The position numbers and the translations under genes are program-made. Positions 15,547-22,882 of a stretch of DNA of 64,000 bases are shown piece by piece; position 1 is the stretch's first letter, and every line of letters begins with the position of its first letter. The notes beneath the pieces were generated by a model. That model was not told where the DNA came from. It was given only the letters and a program-made list of their open reading frames with translations, and made no database searches. Source of the stretch: Ferdinandcohnia sp036965165 (GTDB lineage: Bacteria > Bacillota > Bacilli > Bacillales > Bacillaceae_L); the NCBI RefSeq assembly GCF_036965165.1, contig NZ_JBALOX010000068.1, positions 1-64,000 of the forward strand, written 5' to 3'.

Positions 15547-16068
15547 TTATTTACTTAAATTTGCCGCTAAAGGGCTCCACATTGTATCCCTATCGTCAAT
15601 TGGAGTATCAATTTGATCGTTATCAAAAACGACATTTGTATTCTTGATGACTTTATTATTATGGCCTCCTAAGGTTCCAAATCCCGAATTTTCTTTTCTA
15701 TGCGAACTCCAACCAAATTGAATGTTTTTGCCGTTAAAAATACCTGAAGCATTCGAAATACTCCCTGCCTGCAGTTTTTCGAAGTTAATCATACCCTTCG
15801 TGATTTTTGGCTCTTTGCCTTTCTTTTTTTTCTTTGTTTCATCTTTTTTCTTTGTTTCCCCTGAAGGGGCAGGTTTCTTTTGTCCATCATTTTGCGATGA
15901 ATTCTTAGGGTTAACCTGGTCTTGATAATTAAAAGGAGTCTCATTCACGTGATTAACAACAGATGGGATATTGGAATTCGGATTAAAATAGGGAGTGAAT
16001 TGGGGTTTATAATATGGATAATTTCTATTTGGAAAGAGCCCATAACTATTTTTCAAATAGTAATTCAT
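15547..16068 (-). CDS. GWSSH/GFG-domain protein with Tyr/Pro-rich arm, putative spore-surface protein (copy 6)
   Basis: 173 residues: an N-terminal arm rich in Tyr, Pro and Asn (about 1-60), a Lys-rich linker (about 68-92), then the island's domain with ASGIFNGKN, GWSSHRKENSGFG, GGHNN and VVFDNDQID. Tyr/Pro-rich arms are frequent in coat proteins. No ribosome site is visible before the ATG at 16068, and two unresolved bases lie only 10 bp upstream (16078-16079). The true start may therefore be different or the sequence there faulty. Confidence 0.6.
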   Translation of the reverse strand: MNYYLKNSYGLFPNRNYPYYKPQFTPYFNPNSNIPSVVNHVNETPFNYQDQVNPKNSSQNDGQKKPAPSGETKKKDETKKKKKGKEPKITKGMINFEKLQAGSISNASGIFNGKNIQFGWSSHRKENSGFGTLGGHNNKVIKNTNVVFDNDQIDTPIDDRDTMWSPLAANLSK

Positions 16069-16077
16069 ATATTTTAG

Positions 16078-16079
16078 NN
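16078..16079. other. Two unresolved bases (scaffold join)
   Basis: NN interrupts the region just upstream of the Tyr/Pro-rich spore-protein gene, where its ribosome site should be. Sequence on the two sides may not be truly adjacent. Confidence 0.8.
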
Positions 16080-16393
16080 ATCCATACTATGTCAATAGCC
16101 CATATTTAGTGAAAATTGAAATGGAGCGACTTCTTCTAAAATACTGTAAAATTTCAATCAGTGGGGGTTCATACTTTCACCAATACCTACTGATTTTGTA
16201 TAGAAGGATAATAAATTGAGCACAGCTTATTGTATCTTGGCCATCTGGATCAATTACGATATATCCTAAAAAAAATGAAACCAAACCTCATTTACATCGT
16301 ATTTAAAGAACAAGGTAAGATAAGAGATTATTTAACGTTATTAGGATATAATGAAATCATAAATTACACTAACTAATGGAGGTACACATTTAT

Positions 16394-16843
16394 ATGAAAA
16401 AGATTTTATCAGCTTTAGTAGCACTTACTTTGATTCTTTCGCCACTTGGTAACTTTGTTTTCCAAGATCAAACAACAACAGTAGAAGCGAGAGGCTATAA
16501 ATCAGGTAAACGAGGTTTTAATAATAATATTGGAAATACGAATAAATCTAACTTTCAAAAGCAACAAAAGAAAAAAGAAGAAAATAATGTTACAAACAAA
16601 TCTACTACGCCTACAAGTCCTAAAGGCGGGTTCATGTCAGGCGGTTTAATGAAAGGTCTAATGCTAGGTGGACTTGCAGGATTCCTCTTCGGCGGTCTTT
16701 TAGGTGGAATGGGTATGCTTGGTTCGTTCTTAGGGTTAATGATTAACGTACTTGCTATTTATGTTCTAATTTCCATCATTCGCAAAATCTACGTAATGAT
16801 AAAAGATCGAAAGAAAAATGAGGCGGATCCATGGCGACGCTAA
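16394..16843 (+). CDS. Secreted or membrane glycine-rich protein
   Basis: 149 residues. A signal peptide (MKKILSALVALTLILSPLGN) ends near TVEARG, a basic Asn/Lys/Gln-rich segment follows (about 32-75), and then a Gly/Met/Leu-rich hydrophobic region (about 82-130). This layout resembles the short Tim44-like proteins of Bacillus that lack the enzyme-like C-terminal domain. GGAGG about 10 bp upstream sets the start, and TATAAT at 16347-16352 may be its -10. Its last 13 bases overlap the next gene, so the two are translationally coupled. Function unknown. Confidence 0.7.
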   Translation: MKKILSALVALTLILSPLGNFVFQDQTTTVEARGYKSGKRGFNNNIGNTNKSNFQKQQKKKEENNVTNKSTTPTSPKGGFMSGGLMKGLMLGGLAGFLFGGLLGGMGMLGSFLGLMINVLAIYVLISIIRKIYVMIKDRKKNEADPWRR

Positions 16844-17118
16844 TTCTTTCCGAACAAGAAATCATTAATGCGGTCTGTGTCTATATCGGTTTGAAAAAGC
16901 AAGTAAAGCCAGAAGAAGTTGAAGTAGAACTTATGTATGACGATGATTACGGGTTCTCAGCAGAAGTATATGTGAACGATCGAAAACAGGTCCTCATCAT
17001 GGCGAATTTAATTGAAGCGCTTCGTTTATGGTTAGGCGAATTTCTTAACAGAGACCCGTATGCAGGGATCAAGCTTGTGTTAGATGACGAAGAAGGCATT
17101 ATTGCCCATATTAATTAG
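16831..17118 (+). CDS. yxcD: YxcD-family (DUF2653) protein
   Basis: A 95-residue acidic cytosolic protein starting MATLILSEQEIINAVC, with the VKPEEVEVELMYDDD core typical of the small YxcD/DUF2653 family. No biochemical role is known. It overlaps the preceding secreted protein gene by 13 bp, as expected for one transcript. A duplicate of its last 17 codons lies at 11946-11996, so it borders the spore-protein island on one side while its remnant borders the other. Confidence 0.8.
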   Translation: MATLILSEQEIINAVCVYIGLKKQVKPEEVEVELMYDDDYGFSAEVYVNDRKQVLIMANLIEALRLWLGEFLNRDPYAGIKLVLDDEEGIIAHIN

Positions 17119-17345
17119 AAAAGCGCAAGGACCTCGAAAAGAGTAACATCGACTAACTACTGCTACGTCCTGTGGCAAGCGTCGATGTCAACACATCCTC
17201 GAAAATGCAATGCATTTTCTTCGTGCGATGATTATGCTGTCGAAGCCTTCCTTGTACTTTGCAAATCTGACAAGCATAAGAAAAGCCGGCGAGAAGGATG
17301 CCCTTTATCCTTCTTGACGGATTGGCTAGACCAGAGAGGGCCAGA
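17119..17345. repeat. R3 dispersed repeat copy after yxcD
   Basis: No gene. Bases 17143-17195 (gtaacatcgactaactactg, cacgtcctgtggcaa-like, cgtcgatgtcaacac) match, in the opposite orientation, 63400-63455 in the purD-purH gap with few differences. The remainder, GC-richer than the surroundings (agccggcgagaaggatgccc), is not matched elsewhere in the window. Confidence 0.75.
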
Positions 17346-17353
17346 TAATGAGT

Positions 17354-17381
17354 AAAAGCTCATCCGTTCGGATGAGCTTTT
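17354..17381. terminator. Bidirectional terminator
   Basis: AAAAGCTCATCCG (17354-17366) and CGGATGAGCTTTT (17369-17381) are perfect 13-bp arms with a 2-base loop and a T-run to the right. It ends the yxcD unit and, read leftwards, the diguanylate cyclase gene. Confidence 0.85.
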
Positions 17382-17382
17382 T

Positions 17383-18573
17383 TTAATTCGCCAGGACGAT
17401 GCGATTTTTTCCACTTTCTTTCGCAACATATAGTGCTTGGTCTGCCGCCTTCTTCAAGGAATCTACAGTCGTTCCATTATACGGATAGACACCAACACCT
17501 GTACTGATCGAAACCGTGATTTTTTCATCATCAATGATGAGTGGATGTTCATTATAATACTCTTTTAACGTAGCATAATTGTCCTTCACACACGTATCGA
17601 TGTAGGTTTTAATGAGAATCATGAACTCATCACCCGCATACCGATAGCCTTCAGTCTTATCATTACATACCGTTTTTATCCCGTCCGCAAGTATCTTTAA
17701 ATATAAATCACCAGCATCATGTCCAAAGCGGTCATTGACTTGCTTTAAATCATCAGAGTCAATCATCATAACAGTAATCTCTTTAGTATCCTCTTGAATT
17801 AATTTCGCTAAATCCTCATGGAATGCACGGTGATTTTTTAATCCGGTTAATTCGTCGGTACGGGACATCGTGTAAATTTTCGCATATAATCGAGCTGTTT
17901 CAATCGAGTTGATAACCTGTGCTCCAATCATTTGCAAAAGTTCCTCATGCTCCTTCCGATAAGCAAAGTCCTTAAAACATTGAGTCGAGATCACACCCTT
18001 TACCTGGTCATCAATCACAACCGGTACGAAAAGACAGGACCTCGTATCTTCGTCCCCTTCTCCCATTTTTGTATCAAATTCGATGTTTTGGTTTTGACTC
18101 TTAAGATGAACGATTTCACGTGTTTTAATAACCTTTGTTGTGTAATTCTCACCGAAATCGATCATACTTGGGGGAACCGGCTGGTCATTATCCATTATAA
18201 AAACTAATTGGATCTGTGGGTCACCTGGGTTATGCAAAGCAATATAAAATGCATCCGTTGGCATAACACGTGAAACCATCTCATATGACTTTTGAAGAAG
18301 AACGCTTTCATTTAAAGTTTTGCTGCAGATTTGGGCAAATTCATGTAGGATTCGGTAATGTTTGTTCATCCAATGCATGTTTTCCATTTGTTCGTTCATT
18401 TGTTGGAGCTGCGTTAAAAGGATGTTGGTAATCTCTTGTTCTTCTTGTTCCTGACATGTTTCATCAAAAAAGCTATGAATCTCGTCAGAAATCAAATTCT
18501 TTTCGGAACCAACTTTTTCGATTAGTTCACTTAGTTTTTTTAGTAGTTTCAGATTCTGGATGGTTTTCTCCAT
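17383..18573 (-). CDS. Diguanylate cyclase with GAF sensor domain
   Basis: 396 residues: an N-terminal helical segment (1-75), a GAF domain (about 90-240, with SCLFVPVVIDDQVKGVIS) and a C-terminal GGDEF domain (about 245-396). The catalytic loop is YRYAGDEF, the common active AGDEF variant, with TDELTGLKNHRAFHEDL at the domain start and SISTGVGVYPYNG near the end. No RxxD inhibitory site precedes the loop. It makes c-di-GMP from two GTP. There is no membrane helix, so it is cytosolic. Its leader carries a c-di-GMP-I riboswitch and terminator, so its own product should control it. Confidence 0.92.
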   Translation of the reverse strand: MEKTIQNLKLLKKLSELIEKVGSEKNLISDEIHSFFDETCQEQEEQEITNILLTQLQQMNEQMENMHWMNKHYRILHEFAQICSKTLNESVLLQKSYEMVSRVMPTDAFYIALHNPGDPQIQLVFIMDNDQPVPPSMIDFGENYTTKVIKTREIVHLKSQNQNIEFDTKMGEGDEDTRSCLFVPVVIDDQVKGVISTQCFKDFAYRKEHEELLQMIGAQVINSIETARLYAKIYTMSRTDELTGLKNHRAFHEDLAKLIQEDTKEITVMMIDSDDLKQVNDRFGHDAGDLYLKILADGIKTVCNDKTEGYRYAGDEFMILIKTYIDTCVKDNYATLKEYYNEHPLIIDDEKITVSISTGVGVYPYNGTTVDSLKKAADQALYVAKESGKNRIVLAN

Positions 18574-18642
18574 GTATAATCACTTCCACATTTTTTCTAT
18601 CCAAGAGTCTAGTAAAATAGTAGCAACAGTGTGATAATTTGG

Positions 18643-18677
18643 TATAAAAAAAGACTAATCAAATACCGATTAATCTT
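18643..18677 (-). terminator. Riboswitch-linked terminator in the diguanylate cyclase leader
   Basis: On the minus strand AAGATTAATC pairs with GATTAGTCTT (one G-U) and is followed by TTTTTAT. It lies between the c-di-GMP aptamer and the coding start at 18573, where an expression platform belongs. An alternative hairpin CGAGT-TAT-ACTCG (18691-18703) next to the aptamer may take part in switching. Confidence 0.75.
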
Positions 18678-18699
18678 CGTTCTTACGATACGAGTTATA

Positions 18700-18790
18700 C
18701 TCGGCAACTGGCTGGCATGTCCGACTGGAAATTAGACTAAGCCCCTATAGTTTTGCGTCTTCATCTTTCAATGAATTTGCCTTTGCTTTA
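18700..18790 (-). ncRNA. Cyclic di-GMP-I (GEMM) riboswitch
   Basis: Read on the minus strand the aptamer shows AAAGGCAAA, a stem closed by a GAAA tetraloop (TTCATT-GAAA-GATGAA), the invariant GACGCAAAAC, TATAGGGGCTTAG and the closing GCCAGCCAGTTGCCGA. These follow the c-di-GMP-I consensus in order. A terminator lies about 25 bp downstream and then a GGDEF-domain gene. Confidence 0.92.
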
Positions 18791-18853
18791 TTTAATTAAC
18801 TAATTAAAGATAGAGTATTTTAAATTGTACTATAATTATATTTCTATTTTTAC

Positions 18854-18878
18854 TTTAGGTCAATGAAATTGACCTAAA
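18854..18878. promoter_or_regulatory. Perfect 11-bp palindrome between the divergent units
   Basis: TTTAGGTCAAT and ATTGACCTAAA with a GAA loop lie between the riboswitch leader and the pot operon, with CTTTTTCT to the right. It may be an operator for one of the two promoters or a weak plus-strand terminator. Confidence 0.5.
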
Positions 18879-18989
18879 CTTTTTCTAAAAATGTGAATTT
18901 TTTCCTACGACCATTAGCCTAGTTTCTTTTTTCCAGTTATTGATTAAAGAGGACCATATATTTTTCGACCTTCATTAATATGAATATTA

Positions 18990-19017
18990 TTGAAATTTTT
19001 GCCGATTCGTGTATAAT
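18990..19017 (+). promoter_or_regulatory. Sigma-A promoter of potABCD
   Basis: TTGAAA (18990-18995), a 16-bp spacer and TATAAT (19012-19017) precede the potA ribosome site. Confidence 0.7.
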
Positions 19018-19060
19018 TATGCCGGATTGCAGTAAATTTAATAGAAAGAAGGGGGTTGCT

Positions 19061-20170
19061 ATGAACAGTATACCTATTATCCAATTTAATAATGTAACGA
19101 AACAATATGACAATGACCAACCTGTCCTGAACAATGTCAGCTTTGAAATTGAAAGAGGAAAATTTTATACCCTTCTTGGTCCTTCTGGATGTGGAAAAAC
19201 AACGATATTGCGTTTGATTGCAGGATTTATCGAACCCTCAAATGGAGAGGTTTATTTTAATGGAAAAAAAGTAAATACCACACCTGCTAATAAACGTCAG
19301 GTTAATACGGTATTTCAGGATTATGCTTTATTTCCTCATCTTAATGTATATGAAAATGTTGCCTTTGGCTTACGTATAAAAAAAATGAAGCAATCAGAAA
19401 TCGATAAAAAAGTGAAAGAAGCTTTAAGTTTCGTCAATCTTACTGGTTATGAGAACCGAGAAATTAAAGAAATGTCTGGCGGTCAGAGACAACGTGTTGC
19501 GATTGCTCGCGCGATTGTGAATGAGCCAGAGATTATTTTATTGGACGAACCCCTATCTGCGCTCGATTTAAAGCTTCGTACTGAAATGCAATATGAGCTA
19601 CGTGACCTGCAGAAGCGCCTTGGCATTACCTTTATCTTTGTTACACACGACCAAGAGGAAGCTCTTGCGATGTCCGATGAAATTTTTGTACTTAATGAAG
19701 GAAGAATTCAACAAAGTGGTAGCCCGATTGACATTTACGATGAACCTATTAATCGCTTTGTGGCAGATTTTATTGGGGAATCCAATATCGTAAAAGGAAA
19801 AATGCATAAAGACTTTTTAGTTGAATTCGTTGGAAAAACATTTGATTGTGTCGACCAAGGCTTTTCAGACAATGAACCAGTTGAAATTGTCATCCGCCCA
19901 GAGGATTTAGAAATCACTTCCGTTGAAAAAGGACAACTTCAGGTCGTGGTAGATTCTCAGCTATTTAGAGGTGTTCACTATGAAATTTGTGGCTTTGATA
20001 AGGACGGTAATGAATGGCTAGTGCACTCTACGAAAAAAGCAAAAGTTGGCGATGAAATCGGACTTCACTTTGATCCTGAGGCGATTCATGTTATGCGTAT
20101 TGGTGAGACAGAAGAAGAATATGATCGTCGTTTAGAAGCATATGTGGACGGGGAAAGCCATGGAAAATAA
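19061..20170 (+). CDS. potA: Spermidine/putrescine ABC importer ATPase PotA
   Basis: 369 residues. The nucleotide-binding domain (1-240) has Walker A GPSGCGKTT, the Q-loop in FQDYALFPH, signature MSGGQRQR, Walker B IILLDEPLSALD and the H-loop THDQEEAL. A C-terminal TOBE/OB domain (about 270-365) is present. The start at 19061 follows AGAAGGGGG; an upstream in-frame extension has no ribosome site. It powers PotBC and overlaps potB by 11 bp, the first gene of potABCD. Confidence 0.95.
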   Translation: MNSIPIIQFNNVTKQYDNDQPVLNNVSFEIERGKFYTLLGPSGCGKTTILRLIAGFIEPSNGEVYFNGKKVNTTPANKRQVNTVFQDYALFPHLNVYENVAFGLRIKKMKQSEIDKKVKEALSFVNLTGYENREIKEMSGGQRQRVAIARAIVNEPEIILLDEPLSALDLKLRTEMQYELRDLQKRLGITFIFVTHDQEEALAMSDEIFVLNEGRIQQSGSPIDIYDEPINRFVADFIGESNIVKGKMHKDFLVEFVGKTFDCVDQGFSDNEPVEIVIRPEDLEITSVEKGQLQVVVDSQLFRGVHYEICGFDKDGNEWLVHSTKKAKVGDEIGLHFDPEAIHVMRIGETEEEYDRRLEAYVDGESHGK

Positions 20171-20978
20171 GCTTACTCGTAATATATATTTTATCCCTTA
20201 TGCACTATGGATTCTTATATTTGTTATTGCACCGATTACGCTTGTCCTCTACTATTCGTTTTTTGATATTGAGGGCAATCTTTCATTCGTAAACTATAAA
20301 ACATTTTTCACACCGATTTACTTAAAAATGACACTTAGCTCATTTTGGTATGCCTTTTTAATAACAGCTGTTTCTCTACTGATTGCATACCCTACAGCCT
20401 ATTTACTCACAAGAACAAAGCATAAGCATCTTTGGCTGCTGTTAATTATCGCTCCATCATGGATCAATCTACTTTTAAAAGCCTATGCTTTTATCGGAAT
20501 CTTTGGAGCCTACGGAACTGCCAATGCCATTCTTGAAGTGCTAGGGATCGGCTCAAGACAGCTATTATTTACAGACTTTAGTTTTGTGTTTGTATCGGTT
20601 TATATTTTTATTCCTTTTATGATTTTACCGATTTTCAATTCATTAAATGAGTTAAATCCCAGTGTATTGGATGCTTCTCGCGACCTGGGTGCATCTAAAT
20701 GGACAACGTTCCGTCGTGTGATTTTTCCATTAACGATTCAAGGAGTAAAATCAGGCTGCCAGGTTGTATTCATTCCTGCTTTATCCTTATTCATGCTAAC
20801 ACGATTAATTGCAGGAAACAAAGTTATTACACTTGGAACTGCCATCGAACAACAATTTCTAGTCACACAGGATTGGGGCATGGGTTCAACCATTGCTGTC
20901 TTCCTCATTATTTTCATGGTTCTAATAATGGTGGCGACTGGAAACCGCAAGAAAAGAGGTGCTAAAAATGAGAGATAA
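20160..20978 (+). CDS. potB: Polyamine ABC permease PotB
   Basis: 272 residues with six membrane helices. The EAA loop that contacts PotA is visible as DASRDLGASKWTTFRRVIFPL (near 180). The ATG at 20160 lies inside the potA 3' end, and the next gene overlaps its end by 11 bp, so translation is coupled. It forms the channel with PotC. Confidence 0.93.
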   Translation: MENKLTRNIYFIPYALWILIFVIAPITLVLYYSFFDIEGNLSFVNYKTFFTPIYLKMTLSSFWYAFLITAVSLLIAYPTAYLLTRTKHKHLWLLLIIAPSWINLLLKAYAFIGIFGAYGTANAILEVLGIGSRQLLFTDFSFVFVSVYIFIPFMILPIFNSLNELNPSVLDASRDLGASKWTTFRRVIFPLTIQGVKSGCQVVFIPALSLFMLTRLIAGNKVITLGTAIEQQFLVTQDWGMGSTIAVFLIIFMVLIMVATGNRKKRGAKNER

Positions 20979-21771
20979 ACTTGCCATATCTTCAAAAGTA
21001 TATCTATTTGTTATTTTCTTCATTTTATATGCACCGATTTTCTATTTAGTGTATTACTCCTTCAATAGCGGTGGCACGATGAATAATTTCGAGGACTTTA
21101 CCTTGGATTGGTATAAGGAGTTATTAGGCGATACAAGATTACTAATCATTGTGTTAAACACATTTGTGATTGCATTGCTTTCGGCCCTTGTCTCAACAAT
21201 TATTGGAGTGTTTGGTGCAATTGGGATTCACTCTGTAAAACAAAGACAAACTCAGAATACATTACTATCATTAAATAACGTTTTAATCGTTAGTCCAGAC
21301 GTTATCATTGGTGCGTCTTTTCTAATTTTATTAACAATGGCTGGAATTAAACTAGGCTTTTATTCTGTATTACTTTCACATATTGCCTTCAGTATTCCCA
21401 TTGTCGTTCTTATGGTATTGCCAAAATTAAAAGAAATGAGTCCGTCTTTAATTGATGCTGCAAAAGACCTTGGAGCAAGCCAGTGGCAGGTTCTATCAAA
21501 GGTCATTATTCCTTATATCACACCAGGGATATTCGCTGGATTTTTCATGGCACTTACGTATTCCTTTGATGATTTTGCCGTTACATTTTTCGTGACAGGT
21601 AATGGTTTCTCGACGCTTTCTGTTGAAATCTATTCCCTTGCACGCCGCGGAATCTCATTGAATATTAATGCATTATCAGCCTTATTATTCATCTTTACAA
21701 TGCTACTTGTTGTCGGCTATTACTTTATCGCACAACGCGGTGGCACTCGTGGATTGGGGGTTCGAAAATGA
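20968..21771 (+). CDS. potC: Polyamine ABC permease PotC
   Basis: 267 residues, six membrane helices, with the EAA loop DAAKDLGASQWQVLSKVIIP near 170. The start at 20968 follows AGAGGTG; an in-frame codon at 20959 lacks spacing. Its stop overlaps the potD start as ATGA. It is the second half of the polyamine channel. Confidence 0.93.
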   Translation: MRDKLAISSKVYLFVIFFILYAPIFYLVYYSFNSGGTMNNFEDFTLDWYKELLGDTRLLIIVLNTFVIALLSALVSTIIGVFGAIGIHSVKQRQTQNTLLSLNNVLIVSPDVIIGASFLILLTMAGIKLGFYSVLLSHIAFSIPIVVLMVLPKLKEMSPSLIDAAKDLGASQWQVLSKVIIPYITPGIFAGFFMALTYSFDDFAVTFFVTGNGFSTLSVEIYSLARRGISLNINALSALLFIFTMLLVVGYYFIAQRGGTRGLGVRK

Positions 21772-22841
21772 CGAAACTCATCCGTGCATTCATAGCTATC
21801 TTTCTTATCTCAGGTGGTCTGCTTTATCTTATTCACCATTTAAATTCGTCTCAGGGTCTCGCAAGTGGGAACACGTTGACGATCTATAATTGGGGAGATT
21901 ATATTGATGAAGAATTAATTGACCGCTTTGAAGATGAAACCGGAATTAAGGTTATATACGAAACCTTTGACTCTAATGAAGCAATGATGACAAAAATCGA
22001 ACAAGGTGGAACAACTTATGATATCGCAGTTCCATCTGAATATATGATTGATAAAATGCGCCAAGAGGACCTGCTCATCCCTCTTGACCATACAAAACTA
22101 CCAAATTTAAAGAACATTGATGAGCGATTCCTGGATCTCCCATTTGATCCAGGGAATAAATATTCTGTTCCGTATTTCTGGGGAACGGTTGGGATCGTTT
22201 TTAACCCCACAATGCTCGATGGAAAAGAATTTACAAGCTGGAATGACCTTTGGGATCCTTCCTTAAAAAATGAAATTATCTTAGTCGACGGTGCCAGGGA
22301 AATCATCGGGATGGGGCTTAACACTCTTGGTTATTCGCTAAATGATACAAATCTTGCTCACTTAATAGAAGCAAAGGAAAAACTCATGACTCTTACTCCA
22401 AATGTCAAAGCCATTGTAGGTGACGAAGGAAAAGTCCTTATTCAAAATGGCGAAGCAGCCATTGGAATCGTTTGGTCTGGGGATGCTGCTGATATCATGT
22501 GGGAAAATGAAGATTTAGACTATGTGGTGCCAAGTGAAGGCTCGAACCTGTGGTTTGATAATATGGTGATTCCGAAGACCGCGAAAAACATCGATGGTGC
22601 TCATGAGTTCATTAACTTTATCTTGGATGCGGAAGTTGCAGCGCAAAACACAGAATATGTTAGCTACTCCACTCCGAACAAAGAAGCACTACAGTATATG
22701 CCTGAAGATATGGTGACTGATGAGCGATTCTATCCATCACCTGAGTTAACAGAGAGACTTGAGGTTTATGAAAATCTAGGGAAAATGAATCTTGCCGTCT
22801 ATAACCAACTGTTCCTGGAATTTAAAATGGGACAAAACTAA
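21768..22841 (+). CDS. potD: Polyamine-binding protein PotD
   Basis: 357 residues. It has an N-terminal hydrophobic segment (about 4-22) and then a type-2 periplasmic-binding fold starting LTIYNWGDYIDEELIDRFE, typical of PotD/PotF, with further family signatures VPSEYMIDKM and DNMVIPKTAKN. Unlike most Gram-positive binding proteins it has no lipobox cysteine after the hydrophobic stretch (LYLIHHLNSS), so it is probably held by an uncleaved signal anchor or released. It is the last gene of potABCD. Confidence 0.92.
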   Translation: MTKLIRAFIAIFLISGGLLYLIHHLNSSQGLASGNTLTIYNWGDYIDEELIDRFEDETGIKVIYETFDSNEAMMTKIEQGGTTYDIAVPSEYMIDKMRQEDLLIPLDHTKLPNLKNIDERFLDLPFDPGNKYSVPYFWGTVGIVFNPTMLDGKEFTSWNDLWDPSLKNEIILVDGAREIIGMGLNTLGYSLNDTNLAHLIEAKEKLMTLTPNVKAIVGDEGKVLIQNGEAAIGIVWSGDAADIMWENEDLDYVVPSEGSNLWFDNMVIPKTAKNIDGAHEFINFILDAEVAAQNTEYVSYSTPNKEALQYMPEDMVTDERFYPSPELTERLEVYENLGKMNLAVYNQLFLEFKMGQN

Positions 22842-22843
22842 AT

Positions 22844-22876
22844 GAAGTCCTGCACACGTCACTGGTGCAGGACTTC
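22844..22876. terminator. Bidirectional terminator of potABCD and the MMPL gene
   Basis: GAAGTCCTGCAC (22844-22855) and GTGCAGGACTTC (22865-22876) are perfect 12-bp arms between the converging stop codons. Confidence 0.8.
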
Positions 22877-22882
22877 TTATAC

